Origin: Pseudomonadota bacterium
Lineage (GTDB): Bacteria > Desulfobacterota > Desulfobulbia > Desulfobulbales > Desulfocapsaceae
Length of the DNA stretch: 64,000 nt
Assembly (NCBI GenBank): GCA_018817385.1
Contig: JAHIUA010000098.1
Coordinates: 124,001 to 188,000, forward strand
Direction of reading: 5' to 3'
The notes under the pieces are model-generated. The model saw nothing but the letters and a program-made list of their open reading frames with translations. It searched no databases and had not been told where the DNA came from. Below are positions 31,739 to 39,535 of this stretch, in pieces; within the stretch, counting starts at the first letter, position 1; each line of letters opens with the position of its first letter. The translations under genes were made by a program, and so were the position numbers.

Positions 31739-32809
31739 ATGAAAACTGATATCCTTTTTTCCCCGTTCACCATCAAAAATCATAGCTTTCGTAATCGAAT
31801 TGGCGTGGCGCCCATGACTCGAATGTCGGCTGGGGCTGACAGTATTCCCCGCCACGATGTCCTCGATTTCCTGATTCGTCGTGCCGAGCGAGGAGCCGCT
31901 CTGGTCTATACCGAGGCAATTGTTACCGATTATGAGAGTGGCCAAGGGTATCCGGGACAGGCAAGGCTGACCAATCAGGCCCAGATCGATGCCTGGTTTG
32001 CTGTGGTTCAGGCCATCCACGCCCATGGGGCCAAGGCAATCATGCAGATGTTTCACTGCGGCCGGATGGCCTGGCCTGAAGTGAATCCCGCCCATCGGGC
32101 CATTGCTCCCAGTGCTGTGTCCCCGAGCCAGAATAATCCCCTGACTGGCTTTCCCTACCCTCGTCCTGAAGAGATGAGTCATTTTGATATTGATCATGTT
32201 ATCCAGGGGTTTGTCGAGACGGCACGAGGGGCAGTGGCAGCAGGATTTGATGGTGTAGAGATTCACGGGGCTCATGGCTATCTGATCAGCCAGTTTCTTT
32301 CATCTTACTCCAATAAGCGTCACGACGAGTATGGCGGCTCGGTGGAGAATCGCTTTTCTTTTGCCCGGGAGATTATCCGGGCAGTGCGCCGGGTGGTCCC
32401 AGGTGACCGGCTGCTTCTGTTTCGTGTTTCCAACTGGGGAGTGGCGGATAGGGAGGTGTCACTCTTTGCCTCTCAGCAGGAGTGGCAGGCCATGATCGCT
32501 CTCCTGGACAGGGAGGAGCTCGATGCTCTCTCTCTGTCCACTTATCGTTTCAGTGACCTGGCCTTTGCCAGTGGCCAGAATATGGCTCAACTGACCCGTG
32601 CTGTCACCTCCCTGCCGCTCTTGATCTGTGGCCAGATCCATGACCGGGCAACGGCTGAGGCTGCACTGAAGAATGCGGACCTTATACTCAGCGGCAAGTC
32701 CTTACTCCTTAATCCCAACTGGGTTGAGGGGGTACGTGATGGAAAAGTGATGCCTCTCTATTCTTCGGATGAGGCCAACATCGCCTATACAGAGGAACCT
32801 CTGCCTTGA
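31739..32809 (+). CDS. NADH:flavin oxidoreductase, Old Yellow Enzyme family
   Basis: This 356-residue FMN enzyme has the OYE barrel. Blocks seen are LFSPFTIKNHSFRNRIGVAPM, MQMFHCGRMAWPE (with the usual HxGR region), AARGAVAAGFDGVEIHGAHGYLISQFLS, NKRHDEYGGSVENR, and LICGQI...AEAALKNADLILSGKSLL near the phosphate site. Members reduce activated C=C bonds or nitro groups; the physiological substrate is not evident. ATG 31739 follows AGGGAGG. No C-terminal iron-sulfur/NADPH extension is present, so it is the short form. It is convergent with hgcB, with only 37 bases between the stops. Confidence 0.85.
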   Translation: MKTDILFSPFTIKNHSFRNRIGVAPMTRMSAGADSIPRHDVLDFLIRRAERGAALVYTEAIVTDYESGQGYPGQARLTNQAQIDAWFAVVQAIHAHGAKAIMQMFHCGRMAWPEVNPAHRAIAPSAVSPSQNNPLTGFPYPRPEEMSHFDIDHVIQGFVETARGAVAAGFDGVEIHGAHGYLISQFLSSYSNKRHDEYGGSVENRFSFAREIIRAVRRVVPGDRLLLFRVSNWGVADREVSLFASQQEWQAMIALLDREELDALSLSTYRFSDLAFASGQNMAQLTRAVTSLPLLICGQIHDRATAEAALKNADLILSGKSLLLNPNWVEGVRDGKVMPLYSSDEANIAYTEEPLP

Positions 32810-32846
32810 CTCAAGCGGCTTGGCGGCAGGCACTGGAACTCTGCTG

Positions 32847-33134
32847 TCAACAGCAGCCGGGCATGATCTTGCGTCCCACAAGCCTGTTGACCCATCTGGC
32901 AATAATTTCGGCGGCGCAGCCGACACCAGGGGTGACGTTGATGGCCTGTACCGGGCAATTTTTGGCGCAGGCGCCGCACTCCATACAGGCATCGTGATCT
33001 TCTATGGTTGCCTTATGGTCTTTAACCGTAAAGATACGGTGTGGACAGACGATGACGCAGCTGCCGCAGCCGATACAGGTGTCTCGGTCCAGGCTGAGAG
33101 TGGCCACCTTGTCGATATAACGAAAATTCTCCAT
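32847..33134 (-). CDS. hgcB: HgcB, ferredoxin partner in mercury methylation
   Basis: This 95-residue protein has two 4Fe-4S motifs: C20-x2-C23-x2-C26-x3-C30-P and C50-x2-C53-x2-C56-x3-C60-P. An additional Cys lies at 73 (PGVGCAAEII), and the protein ends in PGCC (Cys94-Cys95). The extra Cys after the second cluster and the C-terminal Cys pair separate HgcB from ordinary ferredoxins. It reduces the corrinoid of HgcA and is thought to help handle Hg(II) through its free cysteines. ATG 33134 lies 17 bases after the hgcA stop, with AAAGAGA as a moderate ribosome site. Position directly after hgcA is the usual arrangement. Confidence 0.93.
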   Translation of the reverse strand: MENFRYIDKVATLSLDRDTCIGCGSCVIVCPHRIFTVKDHKATIEDHDACMECGACAKNCPVQAINVTPGVGCAAEIIARWVNRLVGRKIMPGCC

Positions 33135-33151
33135 TCTCTTTCTCAGGTCGG

Positions 33152-34345
33152 CTAATTGCTAAAGGGGGCGAATAGCCAGAGGAGCAGGCCCATGGCCGTG
33201 GCAACGGATTGGATTGGAATCCCTCGCCGCATCTCATGTTCGACCCCGGTGGGTGAAGTAAAGGGGGTGGAGCCGGTAAAGTTCATGGCCTGGTAGGAAC
33301 TGAGTGCAGTGATCCAGAAGAGGAGAGCCAGACCTTCAAGCGTGGGCATCTGTCCGGCATATATTCCAAAGCAGGCAAGCCCTCCAGCCAGCCCAGGCCA
33401 TAGGCCCTTGATCCAGAATTGACGCCCAGGCAGCCAGGGCAGGATGAGGGGCACGAGAATGGTTCCGCAGCCGATACCCATCAGGGTGGCAGCCATGAGA
33501 CGGAGTCCTCGGGTCCAGGCAGAGGCAGCTGAGAAGACGGTGGGGCCGATTCCCGAGAGCAGGAGCCCGGCCAGCAAAAAAATGGTCAGCGGCTTCAGAA
33601 GCAAGAAAAGTTCCACTGGGATCAGCACCGCACGTTCTCTGAGGGTAAAGGTCACGGAACGCATGGCCGCATCGGCCTGGTTGTCGTTCTTGAGAAAAGC
33701 CGGCAGGTCACTGCTTCGCACTGGTCCGTAGAGGATCTTGAAGCCGCACTCTTTTTTTACCTGAAAGGCAGCGACACCAGTGGCGCTGAGCTGGGGGAGA
33801 ATCAGGACCCGGTGCTTGAGCAGTTCCTGCAGGTGGCATTGCTGGATACTGGTGAGTATTTCCTGGGTGGAGAAGGTTCCCTTGCCGGCAGCACACCAGA
33901 CATTGATTCCTCGGGTGTCGACTACCAGCAGCCAAGCATCTATGGAGTCCAACTGAAAACGAAGCCCATCAAAGGAGAGCTTGTAGTTGGCGGTAACCAG
34001 CACTGGTGATTCCGGGCCTGGTCTGCCCACTGCGTAGAGGCCAGGAGTAACCTTGTAGTGGTTACGGCCGAGACCGATCCTGGTCAGAATCGTCCCCAAT
34101 CTGTCAGCCGTATCCGGTCGAGAGGCCACTTGCGGTATCGGTCCTATGGAAGTCTGGAGAAAATCGGTGACAAAGGGATGGATGACATAGCCAGCCCGTT
34201 CATGAACCCCGGCCCGGGGTTCGGTTTTTGGGCCTCAGCAAGGGGCATCGTCTGTTGCTGGAGAGGGGGGAGGACACCTTTCGGGGTGTTGTGGCTGCGA
34301 ATATATGGGCAGGAATTGCCTGTTGTTACCGGTAGAGTTCTTCAT
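33152..34345 (-). CDS. hgcA: HgcA, corrinoid mercury methyltransferase with in-frame TGA (candidate selenocysteine)
   Basis: HgcA transfers a methyl group from its corrinoid to Hg(II). The signature cap helix NVWCAAGKG is present, with Cys151 as the lower cobalt ligand. Around it are SPVLVTANYKLSFDGLR, LILPQLSATGVAAF and YGPVRSSDLPAFL. The C-terminal 150 residues form about five membrane helices. The uninterrupted frame starts at a poor GTG (34129), which would cut off GPIPQVASRPDTADRLG, a region I recognise as conserved HgcA N-terminus. The same frame continues upstream to ATG 34345 with AGGGAACT before it. It is crossed by one TGA (34235-34237, codon 37) right after a Cys codon, and a SECIS-like hairpin follows. 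With TGA read as Sec the protein has 397 residues. A sequencing error (TGC to TGA) or real interruption remain possible. Confidence 0.85.
34204..34237 (-). promoter_or_regulatory. hgcA: In-frame TGA codon plus SECIS-like hairpin in hgcA
   Basis: On the mRNA, TGA (34237-34235) follows TGC. After 12 bases comes GAACCCCG-GGC-CGGGGTTC (34222-34204), a perfect 8-base-pair stem with a GGC loop (or 7 pairs with a GGGCC loop). The loop begins 20 bases after the TGA and starts with G. Bacterial SECIS elements have the apical loop about 16-37 bases after the UGA, with a G at the first loop positions and a short stem, so this fits. SelB recognition has not been shown. Confidence 0.6.
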
Positions 34346-34368
34346 AGTTCCCTGTCGAGTAGGCAGGA

Positions 34369-34680
34369 TCAGGCATACAATTCATTCATAAACTGATAAT
34401 AGGCGGAATTGATCTTCAGGAAGGTGCAGCCCAGTCCCTGGGCGTCGCTGTGACAGATAGATCCGTAGATTTCAGTTACCACCTCTTCATCTCCCTCCTT
34501 GAGGATGAGCCTGATGATACATTCTGTACCCTCAGCAATGCCAATGTCGGATGCACACTCGATAAAGGCACCGCCCATGCTTATGTCGCGGGTCTGTCCT
34601 TCAAAGGTGTCGCCATTGGCGAGTTTGAGCAGAGCGAATTTGCGGATCAGGTGACGTTCATAATTGCGGCGGTCTGACAT
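34369..34680 (-). CDS. Single-domain PilZ protein upstream of hgcA
   Basis: This 103-residue protein consists of one PilZ domain. It has RRNYERHLIRKF at the N-terminus and RDISMGGAFIE about 25 residues later, the two cyclic di-GMP-binding motifs, then the beta-barrel (ECIIRLIL, VTEIYGSICH, LGCTFLKI). It ends 23 bases before the hgcA ATG on the same strand, after a good promoter and a terminator that separates it from tatA. It is therefore probably the first gene of a pilZ-hgcA-hgcB transcript. A functional link between cyclic di-GMP and Hg methylation is inference only; PilZ genes occur in many contexts. Confidence 0.85.
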   Translation of the reverse strand: MSDRRNYERHLIRKFALLKLANGDTFEGQTRDISMGGAFIECASDIGIAEGTECIIRLILKEGDEEVVTEIYGSICHSDAQGLGCTFLKINSAYYQFMNELYA

Positions 34681-34746
34681 AAGAGGGTCCCTTTGCTACA
34701 AGAAGGAGCATTTGCTGACCGATAAGGTGCAGCGATCTTTCTTTCA

Positions 34747-34775
34747 GGATATGACAGCATTATGGTTGTTGTCAA
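34747..34775 (-). promoter_or_regulatory. Candidate sigma-70 promoter of pilZ-hgcA-hgcB
   Basis: On the minus strand a perfect TTGACA (34775-34770) is followed 17-18 bases later by ATATCC/TATCCT as a weak -10 box. It lies between the tatA terminator and the PilZ start at 34680, the only space for a promoter of this group. Confidence 0.45.
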
Positions 34776-34799
34776 GGAGAGGAACTCTCTGCGCCTGGC

Positions 34800-34829
34800 A
34801 AAAAAAAGGAGAACCGATTGCGGTTCTCC
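34800..34829 (-). terminator. Intrinsic terminator of the tatA genes
   Basis: On the minus strand GGAGAACCG-CAAT-CGGTTCTCC forms a perfect nine-base-pair hairpin (34829-34808) followed directly by eight T (34807-34800). It lies 47 bases past the stop of the second tatA gene and separates it from the pilZ-hgcA-hgcB group. Confidence 0.92.
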
Positions 34830-34875
34830 ACAAGTTGAGAGAATAAGGTGGGAAGAGGCGAGCCAATCCGACAAA

Positions 34876-35121
34876 TCACTTGAGAATTTTGCTGATGTTT
34901 TTTACGGCGTCGACTTTATCTTTAACGGCTGAGACTTCTTTGATACCAGGGATTTCACCCAGTGCATTTTTTCCACCTTCTTCAATGTCGCTAATGCCCT
35001 TTTTAAAGGAGGAAATGGCCTTACCCAGGCCTGACCCCAGTTCAGGGAGTTTTTTTCCGCCAAAAACAAGTACGGCAATACCTAAAATAACGATGAGTTC
35101 CGGGGTTCCGAGTCCAAACAT
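34876..35121 (-). CDS. tatA: TatA/E-type twin-arginine translocase subunit
   Basis: This 81-residue protein has the TatA layout: a short N-terminal membrane helix (MFGLGTPELIVILGIAVLVFG), the hinge GGKKLPELGSGLGKAI, an amphipathic helix (SSFKKGISDIEEG) and a variable tail. TatA oligomers form the pore through which folded, cofactor-loaded proteins cross the inner membrane. It is the second of two adjacent tatA genes, 44 bases after the first. No tatB or tatC is nearby. Confidence 0.92.
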   Translation of the reverse strand: MFGLGTPELIVILGIAVLVFGGKKLPELGSGLGKAISSFKKGISDIEEGGKNALGEIPGIKEVSAVKDKVDAVKNISKILK

Positions 35122-35165
35122 GGTGTCCTCCTGTTCAAGGGGGCAATGGGAATGAGCCTTTTGAC

Positions 35166-35351
35166 TCAGGCCTGCGAATCGCCTTTGGTGTCGTCGTCAA
35201 TTTTTTTTGCTTCTTCTTTTTTTGTGGCGTCTTTAAAGTTCTTGATGCCTTTACCGATCCCGGATCCGATTTCCGGAAGTTTGCCAGCGCCAAAAATGAT
35301 AACAATGATGACCAGAATAACAATTAATTCCGGCATGCCTAATCCAAACAT
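35166..35351 (-). CDS. tatA: TatA/E-type twin-arginine translocase subunit, first copy
   Basis: This 61-residue TatA paralogue starts [31 protein letters not shown], with a short charged tail ([15 protein letters not shown]). It is closely similar to its downstream neighbour over the first 40 residues, pointing to tandem duplication. Two TatA forms are common in Desulfobacterota, which export many Tat-dependent metalloenzymes. It lies 130 bases downstream of mtaD and probably has its own promoter in that gap. Confidence 0.9.
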   Translation of the reverse strand: MFGLGMPELIVILVIIVIIFGAGKLPEIGSGIGKGIKNFKDATKKEEAKKIDDDTKGDSQA

Positions 35352-35481
35352 AACAGTACCTCGATGTGGTAGCGGTTGGAATAACTCTCGTTTGTGTCCT
35401 GTCAGGTATCAGAGTAGTGGAACTGACAGACAAAATATCTTCTCTTAAGGTATCTAACTTTAGAGCAGTAAGGGCAGAATG

Positions 35482-36813
35482 TCAATCCTTTCCATGCCTG
35501 TTGATGCGTTGTCCTACTTCTCGCATCTGTGCCAGAATTTTATCTTCATCAAGGGTCAGGAGTCTGCGGCTCTCCATGACTACACGGCCATTGATGACAG
35601 AATGGATCACATCTGCGCCACGGGCAGCATATACCAGGTGTGAGGGGATATTGTAGAGTGGCGTCAGATGGGGTTGGTCCAAGTCAAGGACGATCAAATC
35701 CGCCTTTTTTCCCACGTCGAGGGAACCGATCTGCTCTCCTCCACCAAGCGTTCTGGCTCCGCCCAGGGTCGCAGTATGCAGGGTCTGTTCCGCATTCATG
35801 GCTGTGGGATCCATGCCCGCAACCTTGTGGATCTTGGCCACTGTGTTCATCTCGCCGAACATGTCCACGTCGTTGTTGGAGGCGGCTCCGTCGGTTCCTA
35901 TCCCGACCTTGATCCCGGCCTGGAGCATCTGGACCACGGGTGCGGTTCCGGAAGCGAGTTTCATGTTTGATTCCGGACAGTGGGAAATACAGACTCCACG
36001 GCGGGCCAGGAGCTCGATTTCCGTGTCGTTGAGCATGACGCAGTGGGCTGCCAGGGTCTTTGGGGTGAGCAGACCAAGGTTTTCGAGGTGCTCTACCGGG
36101 GTACAGCCGTATCGGACCCGGCAGCTATTGAGCTCTGCCTCATTTTCCGAGAGGTGAATGACATAGAGACTGTCATTGTCGTGGGCAACAGCGCCTAAGC
36201 GGGTGAGAAGCTCTGGCGAACAGGTATATACCGCGTGTGGATCGGAGGTGATGGAGATTAGGGGGTGGTCCTTGTAGTGGGCAAAGAGGTCAGTGACATA
36301 GGAGAAACCGTTTTCCAGTTCCCCGTAGCAGGGAGAAGGGAAGTCGTAGAGGACCTCGCCAATCCATGCCCGCATACCAGAAATTTCCGTGGCCCGGGCC
36401 ACTTCCTTGGAAAAGAGATACATGTCACAGAAACTGGTCGTTCCGGATTTGATCATCTCGGCAAGGGAGAGGAGGGTGGACTGGTAGACCATATCCGGGG
36501 TCAAGCGGGCTTCCACTGGAAAGATATGTTCTTCAAGCCAGGTCATCAGCGGCAGGTCATCGGCCAGACCCCGGAAGCAGGACATGGCTGCGTGGGTGTG
36601 GGTGTTGACCAGGCCGGGCATGATCAGACCATGATTTGTGTGGATATGCCTGGCCGTGGAATAGTCCGCAAGGATTTGCTCCATCGTGCCGATTCCAGCT
36701 ATCCGGTCAGCACTGATGGCTATGGCACCGTTTTTGATAACCGTGTCCTGGCGGGAGTCGGGAAGGAGATATCTGCCAGAAAGGATAAGGTCTGCGCGTT
36801 GTTGTTGGGTCAT
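35482..36813 (-). CDS. mtaD: 5-methylthioadenosine / S-adenosylhomocysteine deaminase-type amidohydrolase
   Basis: This 443-residue amidohydrolase has the metal-binding HxH in VNTHTHAAMSCFRGLADDLPLMTWLEEHIFP, then HLSENEAE, AHCVMLND, SHCPESNMKLASG and GTDGAASNNDVDMFGEMN. This matches the MTA/SAH deaminase branch rather than guanine or cytosine deaminase. It would convert MTA, SAH or adenosine to the inosine form. The purine nucleoside phosphorylase gene lies directly upstream (50 bases), so the two could act in sequence: deamination, then phosphorolysis. Both follow thrC in one minus-strand run. Confidence 0.88.
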   Translation of the reverse strand: MTQQQRADLILSGRYLLPDSRQDTVIKNGAIAISADRIAGIGTMEQILADYSTARHIHTNHGLIMPGLVNTHTHAAMSCFRGLADDLPLMTWLEEHIFPVEARLTPDMVYQSTLLSLAEMIKSGTTSFCDMYLFSKEVARATEISGMRAWIGEVLYDFPSPCYGELENGFSYVTDLFAHYKDHPLISITSDPHAVYTCSPELLTRLGAVAHDNDSLYVIHLSENEAELNSCRVRYGCTPVEHLENLGLLTPKTLAAHCVMLNDTEIELLARRGVCISHCPESNMKLASGTAPVVQMLQAGIKVGIGTDGAASNNDVDMFGEMNTVAKIHKVAGMDPTAMNAEQTLHTATLGGARTLGGGEQIGSLDVGKKADLIVLDLDQPHLTPLYNIPSHLVYAARGADVIHSVINGRVVMESRRLLTLDEDKILAQMREVGQRINRHGKD

Positions 36814-36863
36814 GGTGAAAAGCGGGTTCAGGTTAAGGGGGATCAGGGAGTAATGGCCTCTGT

Positions 36864-37703
36864 TCAGGTCTTCATCCTATTGACGATCTCCTCGATCAGT
36901 TGCTCCAGTAAGGGTTTCATCGACTCTGCTGTGGCAATAATATCTTCAAGGAGAATGGGCTGGAAGTTTTCAGGATCGTTGACATTGGAGACTGCGGAGA
37001 GGCCAAGGACCTCCATGCCGGCATGCCTGGCGACGATGATCTCAGGGACCGAAGACATTCCGACGGCATCTGCACCACAGTCGCGCAGCCATCTGGTTTC
37101 AGCGGGTGTCTCTAAGCTGGGGCCGGGAATACAGACATAAACACCACTGACCACCTTACTGATCTTGCAATGGCTGGCACTGTCCAGGGCGATTTTGATA
37201 AGTTCAGGATGATACGGGGTGGAGAAGTCGGGAAAACGTGGTCCCCAACTGTCAACGTTGGGTCCGCGCAGGGGATTTTCTCCCAGGAAGTTGAGGTGGT
37301 CCCGCAGCACCATGATGGATCCGGGAAGAAAAAGCGGGTTGAGTCCACCGGCAGCATTGGTGACAAGAAGTGTTTTTGCGCCAAGGAGGGAGAGGACCCT
37401 GATGGGAAAGGCGACTTCTTTGCTGGAATAGCCTTCGTAGGTGTGAAATCGTCCCTGGAGAACAGCTATTTTTTTCCGGCAGAGACGACCAAAGATCAGG
37501 TTCCCGTTGTGACTGTCGACCGTTGATTGGGGAAAATGAGGAATTTCTGAGTAGGGCAGGGTGAGCTCTTGCTCTATCCGATCAGCAAGGCCACCCAGCC
37601 CAGTCCCCAGCTGGATGACCAGATCGGGAGCAAAAGGGATGATGGCCTTTAGAAAGGCCACGCACTCTTCAACCCGGACTTGGTAGTCCCCTCTCTTTTT
37701 CAT
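36864..37703 (-). CDS. Purine nucleoside phosphorylase (trimeric PNP family)
   Basis: This 279-residue protein is of the PNP/MTAP family. Blocks visible are LGTGLGGLADRIEQE for phosphate binding, VLQGRFHTYEGYS, LLVTNAAGGLNPLFLPGSIMVLRDHLNFLGENPLRGPN (near the signature), GVYVCIPGPSLETPAETR and GADAVGMSSVPEIIVARHAGMEVLGLSAVSN. The GMS...E and N in SAVSN residues fit inosine/guanosine specificity. It splits nucleosides to base and ribose-1-phosphate. It lies 11 bases after thrC and 50 bases before mtaD, which supports a purine salvage pair. Confidence 0.9.
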   Translation of the reverse strand: MKKRGDYQVRVEECVAFLKAIIPFAPDLVIQLGTGLGGLADRIEQELTLPYSEIPHFPQSTVDSHNGNLIFGRLCRKKIAVLQGRFHTYEGYSSKEVAFPIRVLSLLGAKTLLVTNAAGGLNPLFLPGSIMVLRDHLNFLGENPLRGPNVDSWGPRFPDFSTPYHPELIKIALDSASHCKISKVVSGVYVCIPGPSLETPAETRWLRDCGADAVGMSSVPEIIVARHAGMEVLGLSAVSNVNDPENFQPILLEDIIATAESMKPLLEQLIEEIVNRMKT

Positions 37704-37714
37704 CCCAACGGTAT

Positions 37715-39121
37715 CTATGTAGTGGGTCTGTGAATAGCGTGCTTCTTGAGGAAATCCTGAATCTGGTTCCTGTCGGCTTCCATGAGTTCACAGCGTGACT
37801 CTTTGTCCAATATGTGGACTATGGAGGCGGGAAGCTCAAGGGGCTTGCCGATGGCCTTTTCCACTGTCTCGCCAAATTTTGCCGGATGGGCGGTTGCCAG
37901 GCAGCAAATGGGGATTCCTTTTTCCTGGTGTCGAAGGGCACAGTGGACACCGACTGCGGTATGCGGATCCATGATGTAGCCATATTGCTGGTAGAAGCTG
38001 CTAATGGTTGCCAGTACATCTTCTTCAGATGCTGCTAACGCATTGAAATCCCTTTGTATCTGATCTTTAAGGGCGCTGAGGTCTATCTTGCCGGTTTCAG
38101 CAAGCCGGGTCATGGCCTGTTTGGTTTGATCCGGTTCTTTGTCCAGGAGATAGTAGAGATAGCGTTCAAAGTTTGAGGCTGACTGAATATCCATGGAGGG
38201 ACTTGAGGTGGCTATGACCTGACTCAAGGAGTAGTCTCCGTTTGTGACCATTCGGGTCAGGATATCATTTGAATTGGTGGCCAGCAATAATTTGCGGATA
38301 GAACCTTCAGGAAGCATCCGTTTGGCGATGTAACCGGCAAAGATGTCGCCAAAATTTCCGGTGGGTACCGAGAAATCCGTGGTTTTGTCATTTTCGTGAC
38401 TGTTAATATGGAGGCAGCTGTAAACGTAATAGACCACCTGGGCCAGTACCCGGGCCCAGTTGATGGAATTGATGGCCCCCAGGTGTTGTTTTTCTTTAAA
38501 GTCCAGGTCATTGAAGATGGACTTGACAATTGCCTGACCATCGTCAAAGGTGCCGTGGATGGCAATGTTGTAAACATTTGCATCCATCACTGTGGTCATC
38601 TGTTTTTCCTGAACTTTGCTGACCCGCTGGTGAGGGTGGAGGATGAAGATGTTGATTCGCTCCTTGCCACGAACACCATAAATGGCGGCACTGCCGGTGT
38701 CCCCTGAGGTGGCTCCGAGGATGTTCATGACCGAGTCATTTTTTTTCAGCAAATACTCAAAGAGGTTGCCGAGAAACTGGAGGGCAACGTCTTTGAATGC
38801 CAGGGTGGGACCGTGAAAGAGCTCCATGATGTGGAGGGATCCCTGATGGACCAGAGGGACCACCTTTTCCGTGTCAAAGGTGGCGTAGGAACGGTTGATC
38901 AAATCCCGAAGATCCGATTCCGGAATATCGTCGATGAACCGGGACATGATTTCAAAGGCGAGTTCCTGGTAGGAAAGATTTTGCCATCCGGCATAGGTTT
39001 CGCTGCCGATCCGGGGAATGGTTCTGGGGAGGATGAGGCCGCCATCATTGGCCAGGCCCATCATCACTGCCTGCGTAAAGGGGACGGGGTCGATACCGCC
39101 TCGTGTGCTTATGTATTGCAT
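37715..39121 (-). CDS. thrC: Threonine synthase
   Basis: This 468-residue PLP enzyme converts O-phosphohomoserine to threonine. The N-terminal YISTRGG start, the cofactor lysine in HGPTLAFKDVALQFLGNLF, LGATSGDTGSAAIYG, NIAIHGTFDDGQAIVKSIF, INSINWARVLAQVVYY and VPTGNFGDIFAGYIAKRM are all present. It is the longer bacterial/fungal form. It lies 13 bases downstream of rsfS. No homoserine kinase or dehydrogenase gene is in the window, so the pathway is scattered. Confidence 0.95.
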   Translation of the reverse strand: MQYISTRGGIDPVPFTQAVMMGLANDGGLILPRTIPRIGSETYAGWQNLSYQELAFEIMSRFIDDIPESDLRDLINRSYATFDTEKVVPLVHQGSLHIMELFHGPTLAFKDVALQFLGNLFEYLLKKNDSVMNILGATSGDTGSAAIYGVRGKERINIFILHPHQRVSKVQEKQMTTVMDANVYNIAIHGTFDDGQAIVKSIFNDLDFKEKQHLGAINSINWARVLAQVVYYVYSCLHINSHENDKTTDFSVPTGNFGDIFAGYIAKRMLPEGSIRKLLLATNSNDILTRMVTNGDYSLSQVIATSSPSMDIQSASNFERYLYYLLDKEPDQTKQAMTRLAETGKIDLSALKDQIQRDFNALAASEEDVLATISSFYQQYGYIMDPHTAVGVHCALRHQEKGIPICCLATAHPAKFGETVEKAIGKPLELPASIVHILDKESRCELMEADRNQIQDFLKKHAIHRPTT

Positions 39122-39134
39122 AGTTTAGTGATTG

Positions 39135-39512
39135 TTAGAGATCGTCTATTTCTATCCTGGGGGCGTTGTGCCAGAGTCCTTCCAAGTCGTAAAAAGATCG
39201 TTGCTCATGGTAGAAAATATGAACCACTATATCGTCAAAGTCAAGAAGAACCCACACGCCCTCCTTGATACCCTCTGCCTTGGCGGCACTTATTCGTTTT
39301 GAGCGCATTGCTGTTTCCATGGCTTCGGCAATTCCCTGGACATGGCGGGTTGAGCGTCCGTTCATGATGAGGAAATAGTCGGCGAATGAGGCGAGTCCTC
39401 TGACATCGAGAATAACCAGGTCTTCGGCCTTGGAGTCAATAGCGACCTGGGCACAGATCTTAACTCGTTCGAGACCACTTTTGTTCTGTATTTCTTTTTT
39501 TAGTTGTTTCAT
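39135..39512 (-). CDS. rsfS: Ribosome silencing factor (RsfS/Iojap)
   Basis: This 125-residue protein has the Iojap fold and motifs: DLVILDVRGLASFADYFLIMNGRSTRHVQGIAEAM and EGIKEGVWVLLDFDDIVVHIFYHEQRSFYDLEGLW. It binds uL14 on the large subunit and blocks joining in starvation. The start ATG 39512 lies 23 bases after topB. In many genomes it follows nadD; here it is coupled to topB and thrC instead. Confidence 0.93.
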   Translation of the reverse strand: MKQLKKEIQNKSGLERVKICAQVAIDSKAEDLVILDVRGLASFADYFLIMNGRSTRHVQGIAEAMETAMRSKRISAAKAEGIKEGVWVLLDFDDIVVHIFYHEQRSFYDLEGLWHNAPRIEIDDL

Positions 39513-39535
39513 GGTTAAAGGTGTGCCTGCGGCAC

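Noticed and set aside
33152-34129. hgcA as a 325-residue protein from GTG 34129
   Set aside because: The GTG has no good ribosome site, and the conserved stretch before it would be lost. The upstream ATG with AGGGA and the in-frame TGA give a better account.
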